Shown piece by piece: positions 57,780 through 64,000 of a stretch of 64,000 bases of DNA. The translations under genes were made by a program, and so were the position numbers. Origin of the DNA: Cellvibrionaceae bacterium (GTDB lineage: Bacteria; Pseudomonadota; Gammaproteobacteria; Pseudomonadales; Cellvibrionaceae); NCBI GenBank assembly GCA_024707385.1, contig JANPZW010000006.1, forward strand, positions 62,001 through 126,000. Direction: 5' to 3'. Within the stretch, counting starts at the first letter, position 1, and the number at the start of each line of letters is the position of its first letter. A model generated the notes under the pieces. The model ran no database searches and was not told where the DNA came from. It saw nothing but the letters and a program-made list of their open reading frames with translations.

Positions 57780-58922
57780 TTATTCGCACAGCTCAAAATC
57801 AAGTGTCTGCATAAGCGTGCCATTGATCTGCAGCGTCACTTTGTGCGCCCCGGGGTAATACACACGGGTGGTGATTTTTTTCAGAGAGTGACGCTTCGCC
57901 AGCACGAGACTTTCGCCCGCTGGCAGATGACAATTTTTCCACTTGAAAACCTTGACGGAAAATTCGCCGTTGGCGCGACGGAAATGAATCGCGTAATCCA
58001 CCACCAGGGTTTGCGGTTTGTTGTGAGTGGAGCGCAGGACAATATTCATGGCCAGCGATTCACCAACTTTCGGGCGCTGGTGCGCCAGCGCGAACGCTTC
58101 CAGAAGCAAAGCTTGCCGCAGGGTTTTCGCAGGCGTGTAACCGAGCGCGGATAAAATCTGCGGGTCGCCTTTTTTGATCAGGGTGCGACAGGCGTGGCGC
58201 AACATGCGCTGCCGCGCCGGCCCAGCGTCGCGGTACCAGCTTTTTACCAGCTCCGCGAGCAATTGCGGATGATCCTTGGCGATATCGTTTAAATGATTGG
58301 CAACCGAGCGCCGCACATAATCGCTGGGATCGTCGCGCAGCCGTTCCAGCACCGGCAACATCGGCCGCGGATCAGCGATCAACGCGGGCAAATGTTTTCC
58401 CCACGGCAGGCGCGGCCTGGCGCCCTCGGATGCCAGGCGCCGCTCGTGATAATTCGGCGAGTCCGCCCAGCGTTTAATATGGCGCAGCGCCGCCGGCAAA
58501 TCCGCGCGAATAAAATCCCGCACGGCAAATTCCGCACTGAAGCGACTGGTCATTTGGCGCAGCGCATCCATGGACGCATCAAAATGGTTGAGACCGCGCC
58601 GGGCGATGTAATCTGCCATAGGCATTACCGCCCAGCCCCGCACGCCGCGTTCATCCATTTTCAATTCGCGCAAATCCACATCGTCCTGCGGGTGCAATAC
58701 CGCCAGCAATATGTCGCGCGCGACGAGAAAATCCTCGGGGAGATAGCGCTCAAGCGCGTCGGTAATCTGAGCGGCACGCTGCTTTAATTCCAGACTTTCG
58801 AACTGCCGGAACGCGCTGCGCACAAAGCCTGCCTTGTCAAAACTGGGATAGCGTGTTTGTAAATGCTTACCCAAGGATTCAATTAGCGGGCGGTTGAAAA
58901 GATTTTTAAAGGGTTCCGGCAT
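57780..58922 (-). CDS. AlkC-family DNA alkylation repair protein
   Basis: A 380-aa HEAT-like repeat protein beginning MPEPFKNLFNRPLIESLGKH, the AlkC signature. Repeat helices include FAVRDFIRADLPAALRHI and DPSDYVRRSVANHLNDIAKD. From about residue 300 a beta-rich domain follows (NGEFSVKVFKWKNCHLPAGE; KITTRVYYPGAHKVTL), matching the Ig-like C-terminal domain known from some AlkC proteins. AlkC excises N3-methyladenine-type lesions. It is a single gene. The assignment to AlkC over AlkD rests on the N-terminus and the extra domain. Confidence 0.8.
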   Translation of the reverse strand: MPEPFKNLFNRPLIESLGKHLQTRYPSFDKAGFVRSAFRQFESLELKQRAAQITDALERYLPEDFLVARDILLAVLHPQDDVDLRELKMDERGVRGWAVMPMADYIARRGLNHFDASMDALRQMTSRFSAEFAVRDFIRADLPAALRHIKRWADSPNYHERRLASEGARPRLPWGKHLPALIADPRPMLPVLERLRDDPSDYVRRSVANHLNDIAKDHPQLLAELVKSWYRDAGPARQRMLRHACRTLIKKGDPQILSALGYTPAKTLRQALLLEAFALAHQRPKVGESLAMNIVLRSTHNKPQTLVVDYAIHFRRANGEFSVKVFKWKNCHLPAGESLVLAKRHSLKKITTRVYYPGAHKVTLQINGTLMQTLDFELCE

Positions 58923-59014
58923 GGTATTTTTCCGTTAACACGTGTTTTTCGCACCTTAGACTATACTGAAATAACGCATGACAACTTTGTCACAAATCAT
59001 CATGACCTGACTTC

Positions 59015-62000
59015 ATGACTCGAGCGGCACAGGGCAAGCCAAACACTCTACGTCTAGTGCTCCGAGCGCTCGTCACTCTACTGGCGTTTTCCTGTCTCTC
59101 CAGCTATGGCCTGGAAATGCGTTTTGATCGTGTGCAGCTCGACGAAAGTCTGCGCGATCAGGGTGTGGGCGCCATCAAAGCCATTACGCAGGACAAAATC
59201 GGTTTTATCTGGATAGGCGCGGAATACGGGTTGGTGCGTTACGACGGCAAGCAATTTACCCGTTATGTGGCAAACCCAGGCGACCCCAACGCGCTGTTCA
59301 GCAATTACATCAACGACATGTTGGTCGATCGCGATGGCCGCCTGTGGATCGCCACCGACAAGGCACTGCACGCCTACGATCCCCGCAACGACAATTTCAC
59401 CGCTTATCTGCCGGGCAGAACCCGCGACCACAACCACCGCGTCGCCGCCCTGGCGGTGGATCAACAGAATAATCTTATTCTCGCTCTCGACAGCGGCATC
59501 GCGGTAATTCCACCGCAGCGCGATAGGATCGACAATTTCACCGTGCGCCAATTCCAGCGCGACGATCCTGTGAGTGTGCAGGCGGTTTTTGTCGACCGCG
59601 ACAATACCATCTGGCTGGGCACCAAAGGCGCGGGCACTGCCACCTTCGATTTGCAAACGCAGGAGTTCCGCTTTTTCCGCCGCCACCGCGACGATCTCTC
59701 CACCATTATCAGCGACAATATCATCGCGATTAATCAGGATCTGCAGGGCAATTTGTGGTTTGGCGCTTACAGCGGTGGCCTGAGCCGGCTGGAACAGGGT
59801 GCGACCTCGTTTAAAAACTACCGTTACAATCCCGCTGACCCCACCTCTATTTCCGACAACGCCATCTGGGATATCTACACCGACAGCAAAGGCAACGTGT
59901 GGGTGGCAACCGATCACGGTGGTCTCGCCCGCTACAACAGCAAAACCGACGGCTTTGATTATATTCGCCATCAGGCGTACAACCCCAACAGCCTGAGCTC
60001 CAACCAGATTCGCGTGCTCTACGAAGATCTACAGGGAAACTTGTGGGTCGGTTTATTTCCCAATGGAGTGAATTACTACAATCGCGCGGGCGAGCAGTTC
60101 GTCAATTTCCGCCATCAACCGGATAATCCCGGCAGCCTCAGCCACAGTGCGGTATTAAGTTTTTTTCAGGATCGCCACGGTACTTTATGGGTCGGCACGG
60201 AAGACGGTCTCAATGCCTTTGATCACCATCACGGCCTGTTCCGGCGCTATATGCGCGATGCCAACAATCCGCACGCCTTGCAGGCGAACCCCATTTTATC
60301 CATCCATGAAGACCGCCACGGCACTCTCTGGGTGGGCACCTGGTCTGGCGGCGTCCACCGTTTCGATCACAGCACCGGGCATTTCAAACAATATTCATTT
60401 CAGGAAAAAAACGCGGCGAGCATCAGCAGCAATATCGTCTGGTCCATGGTGACAGACCAGCGCGGCCGCCTGTGGCTCGGCACCGAAGGTGGCGGCCTCA
60501 ATCTCTACGACGAAGAGACCGACAGCTTCCGCCATTTCAAACACAACCCCGGCGATTCACAAAGCATCAATAGTGACTTCATCTGGACCATGATGACCGA
60601 CCGGCAAGGTTACATTTGGATCGGCACCACCGGAGGGCTCGCTCGTTTTGATCCGGAAACCGCACAATTTGAAAATTTCGCCTATGGCACCGAAGATCCG
60701 AGAACATTTCCCAGCGAGCGGGTGCGCAGTTTTCTCGAAGACGATAAGGGAAGAATATGGATCGGCACGCAGGACGATGGCTTTTATATTTTTGCGCCTG
60801 AAAGTGCAACCTTCACCCACTACGGCGACAAAAATGCGCTGCCAGCCCTTTACATCACGGGATTTGTGCAGGATCACAGCGGCGCTGTCTGGGCGAGCAC
60901 CACCAACGGTTTGATCCAAATCCAGCCGGATACCATGGCCATGACGCTCTACAACAAAAGCCACGGTCTGGTCGGCAATAATTTCAATCGCGAAGCCAAT
61001 TTCATCTCGACGGACGGCACCATTTATTTTGGCGGCACCGATGGTTTTTCCGCTTTCCATCCGGATAATCTGCAACGCGAAACCCGCTTGCTGCCGATGA
61101 TCATCACCAATTTCCGCATTTTCAATCAGCCGGTTCACATAGGCGCGGACAACTCACCGCTGAAGGGAGCCATCTGGCTCACCCGGGAACTGACGCTCGA
61201 CCACACCCACAATATGTTTTCCTTTGAATTTTTCCGCGCTGGAATTCCGCCAGGGGCTGCATCAGGAATATGCTTATAAGATGGAGGGCTTCGATCAGGA
61301 CTGGATTTATATCGGCCAGGAGCGCAGTGCAACTTTCACCAATCTCAATCCCGGCCGCTATACCTTTAAAGTTAAAACCGGGGTCAACAACGAATGGCGC
61401 AACGATATAGCGCAAATCAAGGTGACTATTTTGCCGGCTCCCTGGAAAACTCCCGGAGCCTACGCCTTGTATGTGCTGCTGGCGGTGGCGCTGATGGTAT
61501 TGCTCGCCAACACAAAAATTAAACAGGTGGAACTGGCGAGTGAGCGGCAGATCAACCGCGAGCTGAAAAATCTCAACAATATTAAAGATTCGTTTCTCGC
61601 CAATACATCACACGAACTGCGCACACCGCTCAATGGCATTATCGGCATTGCGGAAAACCTCTCCGAGCATTTTGCCGGGCGCGACGAATACGCGTCCCAC
61701 CACTTGCATCTCATCGCCTCCAGTGGCAAGCGCCTGGCCAATTTGATCAACGATATTCTGGACTACTCCAAACTCGCCAATCGCAATCTAGAGCTGTACC
61801 AGAAGCCCATCGACATGCGCGTCATCACGGAAACGGTTTTTCACTCTGCTTGCGCCGCTGGCAGCGCACAAACCGATCCAGCTGATCAACGATTTTACTG
61901 CCGACACGCCTTTGGTGATGGCAGATGAAAACCGACTGCAGCAAATTCTGATCAACCTGGTGGGCAATGGAATTAAATATTCCGACAAGGGCTCCGTCAG

Positions 62001-62787
62001 AGTCGGTATGAATATCAAAGAAAATATCGCGGAGATTTATGTGGCCGATTCCGGCATCGGCATAGCGGCGGAGCAGACGGACGCTATTTTTGAAGCCTTC
62101 AGTCAGATTCAGAATTCCAACGTCCGCCAATATGGTGGCACCGGGTTGGGACTGGCCATCACTCGGCAGCTGGTGGAGTTGCACGGCGGCACCATCCGTG
62201 TCGAATCCGATCCGGGCAAAGGATCGCGGTTTATTTTTACCCTCGCCGTCGCCGACGATCAAAATCGCGAAAAAGTTCATCTGCCTGTACAGCATTACGC
62301 TAAAGCGGCGATGAACAATACCCGCAAACAGGAAAATACGAGCGTCCCCTATAAAAAACTGGATAAACCCCGCAATGCGGAAAACCAGACAATCCTGATT
62401 ATCGACGACGACCCGGTGAACCGCATGGTGTTGCAGGGAATGTTGAAACTGCACGACTACCGGGTGCTGGAGGGTGAGAGCGGTGCCGAGGCGGTAGCCC
62501 TGGTACAGCAGAATCCGCAGATCGACATGATCATCATGGATGTGATGATGCCCAAAATGACCGGTTACGAAGCCTGCCGCATTATTCGCCAGACCCATTC
62601 CTTCGATAGTCTGCCGATTATTTTCCTCACCGCGCGAAAAAATGTGGATGAAGATATCGAGGCCTGTTTCTCCGCCGGCGGCAATGACTACCTCACCAAA
62701 CCGGTTTCCAAACACGACCTGTTGCCACGGGTCGCCAACCACCTGCGCCTCAGCGGAATTATCAAGAAATTCCGCGCCGATCAGTGA
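59015..62787 (+). CDS. Hybrid sensor kinase with double beta-propeller sensor (frame broken twice)
   Basis: About 1256 aa after correction. A signal/anchor (about residues 14-32) is followed by about 14 two-component propeller repeats (LWIATD, IWLGTKGAG, LWVGTWSGGV, LWLGTEGGGL and others; two seven-bladed propellers) and a Y_Y_Y-type domain (YKMEGFDQDWIYIG). A TM, HisKA (NTSHELRTPLNGIIG), ATPase (NLVGNGIKYS; GGTGLGLAI) and receiver (LIIDDDPVNR; phosphoacceptor in IIMDVMMPKM) complete it. There is no AraC output domain, unlike Bacteroides HTCS. Breaks lie in the T runs 61229-61233 and 61837-61841 (one extra each). The ligand may be a carbohydrate, by family analogy. No glycan locus is adjacent. 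Confidence 0.9.
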
Positions 62788-62823
62788 TCGCCAGGCTAAA
62801 AGAGCATCATAAAAATTGAATCG

Positions 62824-62866
62824 CCTTACAAAAATCGCGACCACCAGGGTCGCGATTTTTGTAAGG
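62824..62866. terminator. Long bidirectional terminator after the hybrid kinase
   Basis: A 19-bp perfect stem (CCTTACAAAAATCGCGACC and its complement) with a 5-base loop. The A5/T5 run is inside the stem base, so it works on both strands, between convergent genes. Confidence 0.85.
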
Positions 62867-62906
62867 GGTTGGCGTAGAAAATGCGAATGATCCGCGTCCG
62901 CTGCCG

Positions 62907-63059
62907 TTATAAAAGACGGATAGAAAGTCCGAAAATTCCAATCAGTCCTATCGCGATCAAATAAAACGCCACAATATAGTTCAACAATTTCGGCATAACC
63001 AAAATGAGTATGCCGGCGATCAGGGAAATCAAAGGTGCCAGAGTGATGGTGAGATTCAT
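62907..63059 (-). CDS. DUF3096-type 50-aa membrane microprotein
   Basis: The 50-aa reading MNLTITLAPLISLIAGILIL, then VMPKLLNYIVAFYLIAIGLI, then GIFGLSIRLL. It has two hydrophobic helices joined by PKLLN, as in the DUF3096 family. AGGAGAG lies 7 bases before the ATG, so translation is well supported. Function is unknown. Confidence 0.75.
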   Translation of the reverse strand: MNLTITLAPLISLIAGILILVMPKLLNYIVAFYLIAIGLIGIFGLSIRLL

Positions 63060-63193
63060 AGGTACTCTCCTATTTGAAGATACCCTCTAGAATAGATCAC
63101 AATTCGCAAAACGTGCGTTTGCCAACCGACATAATGTAGAGGGCACGCAGGAGCCAGTGTGGGTATAGCGGGCGAGATAGCCCGCAACACCCT

Positions 63194-64000
63194 CTAGGCC
63201 AAACTGTTGGCAATCTGCGCCAGACGCGTCAGCGCCCGTTGCGACTGGCTGTTCCAGGGAATTGCGCAATTGATGCGGATATAGGACGCGTAATCGCTGT
63301 GGCTCAGGGAGAATACGGCGCCGGGGGCAATGCTGATATTTTTTTTCCAACGCCCTGGCCTGCAACAAACGGGAATCGAGATCCTTGGGCAATTGCACCC
63401 AGAGAATAAATCCGCCTGCCGGGCGGCTCACCCGCGTTCCAGCCGGGAAGGTTTTTAAAATCGCCTGAGTATATTGCGAGATGAGCGTGTAATAATCCCT
63501 GCGCACTTTGCGCAGATGGCGCTCGTAATGGCCGGACTGCAAATAGAGCGTCAAGGCATCCTCCATCAACGCGGACACACCAGATGCCCGCGCCGCTTTA
63601 TGCGATGTAATAGTGGGCGCATGTAATTTTGATGCGGCAAATCCAACGCGCAATGCCGGGCTGATGGTTTTGGCAAAGGAACCGCATAAAATCACCGTAT
63701 CGTTCTGATCAAATGCCTTCAACGGTTTCGGCCGGCTGCCATCGAACGCCAAGTCGCCATAAATATCATCCTCGATAATCGTCACACCATATTCCGAGGC
63801 CAATTCCACCAGTTCCTTTTTGTGCGCATCCGAAGTCAATGTTCCCAAAGGATTGGCAAAATTGGCCACGGTGATCAGCGCTTTGATTTTGCCGGCAGAT
63901 TTGCGCCAGGCGCGGCGGAAACTCTCGGGCGTCAAACCCTGCTCAGGATCCAGCGGAATTTCCAGGATTTTATATCCGAGAGAGCGCACCAGCTGGAGAA
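63194..64000 (-). CDS. PLP-dependent aminotransferase domain, MocR/GntR type, partial (frame broken once)
   Basis: The 5' part lies beyond the right edge. Visible are TVANFANPLGTLTSDAHKKE, EDDIYGDLAF and the PLP lysine in CGSFAKTISPALRVGF, a fold type I aminotransferase. The frame breaks in the 8-T run 63339-63346 (one extra). Correction gives ARALEKNISIAPGAVFSLSH, SYIRINCAIPWN and a stop at 63194; uncorrected, it runs to 63087 in unrelated sequence. The EDDIYG/GSFAKTISP pattern is typical of the aminotransferase part of GntR-MocR regulators, but the DNA-binding domain is outside the window, so that remains unconfirmed. Confidence 0.83.

Overview
The window is a stretch of gammaproteobacterial chromosome of moderately high GC. 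Gene order and protein sequence point to the Cellvibrionaceae or close relatives; this is an inference with no 16S to confirm it. The evidence is the mreBCD-maf-rng-yhdP block, the hemA-prfA-prmC-moeB block, the lolB-ispE-tRNA-Gln-prs-rplY-pth-ychF block in the order known from Pseudomonas, an Mg-type HemB, and two lipoprotein GH5 glycanases. No phage, insertion sequence, CRISPR array or rRNA operon was seen.

Layout: 1-5.6 kb, minus strand: cell-shape and envelope block (mreB, mreC, mreD, maf, rng, start of yhdP). 5.9-10.3 kb, plus: gatCAB, a small PA4642-like gene and cysZ. 10.3-11.7 kb, minus: rhlB. 12.1-14.4 kb: an orphan TonB-dependent receptor. 14.6-18.6 kb, minus: hemA-prfA-prmC-moeB, with short overlaps. 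18.9-25.7 kb, plus: TPR lipoprotein, lolB, ispE, tRNA-Gln, prs, rplY, pth, ychF. 25.9-30 kb: MFS transporter, DUF1993 gene and a TIGR03545/TIGR03546 pair. 30.7-34.1 kb: an accessory signalling island behind an AT-rich leader. It holds an acyltransferase resembling autoinducer synthases, a 7TM sensor kinase directly behind it, and a convergent phosphotransfer-receiver protein with no ATPase domain. 34.5-42.6 kb: hemB, an unknown membrane protein, a polysaccharide deacetylase, two DUF4398-type lipoproteins (one with an OmpA domain), a HELAH-motif lipoprotein, a cysteine synthase-glutaredoxin fusion and a DUF2383 gene. 42.6-45.6 kb: two GH5 lipoproteins flanking tpx. 45.7-52.8 kb: a queuosine-mannosyltransferase-like gene, motAB, yajQ, a surface-antigen outer-membrane protein and an AbgT transporter. 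53.2-64 kb: SMI1/KNR4 protein, acyl-CoA dehydrogenase, SprA-like and FlgEFG-like pair, an Arg/Glu-rich secreted protein, AlkC, a very large propeller hybrid kinase, a DUF3096 microprotein and a MocR-type aminotransferase cut by the right edge.

The reading frame is broken 21 times in 16 genes, mostly by one base and mostly in short homopolymers. Essential genes such as mreB, gatB, hemA and ispE are among them, and the continuation is always intact in another frame. This is the signature of uncorrected sequencing indels, not gene decay, so these genes are annotated across their full corrected extent.

The best candidate for an undescribed system is the synthase/7TM-kinase pair at 30.7-33.4 kb with its convergent partner at 33.4-34.1 kb. 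It looks like a self-contained acyl-signal production and sensing module, related in appearance to the exosortase-associated acyltransferase and PrsK families, but with no exosortase in view.
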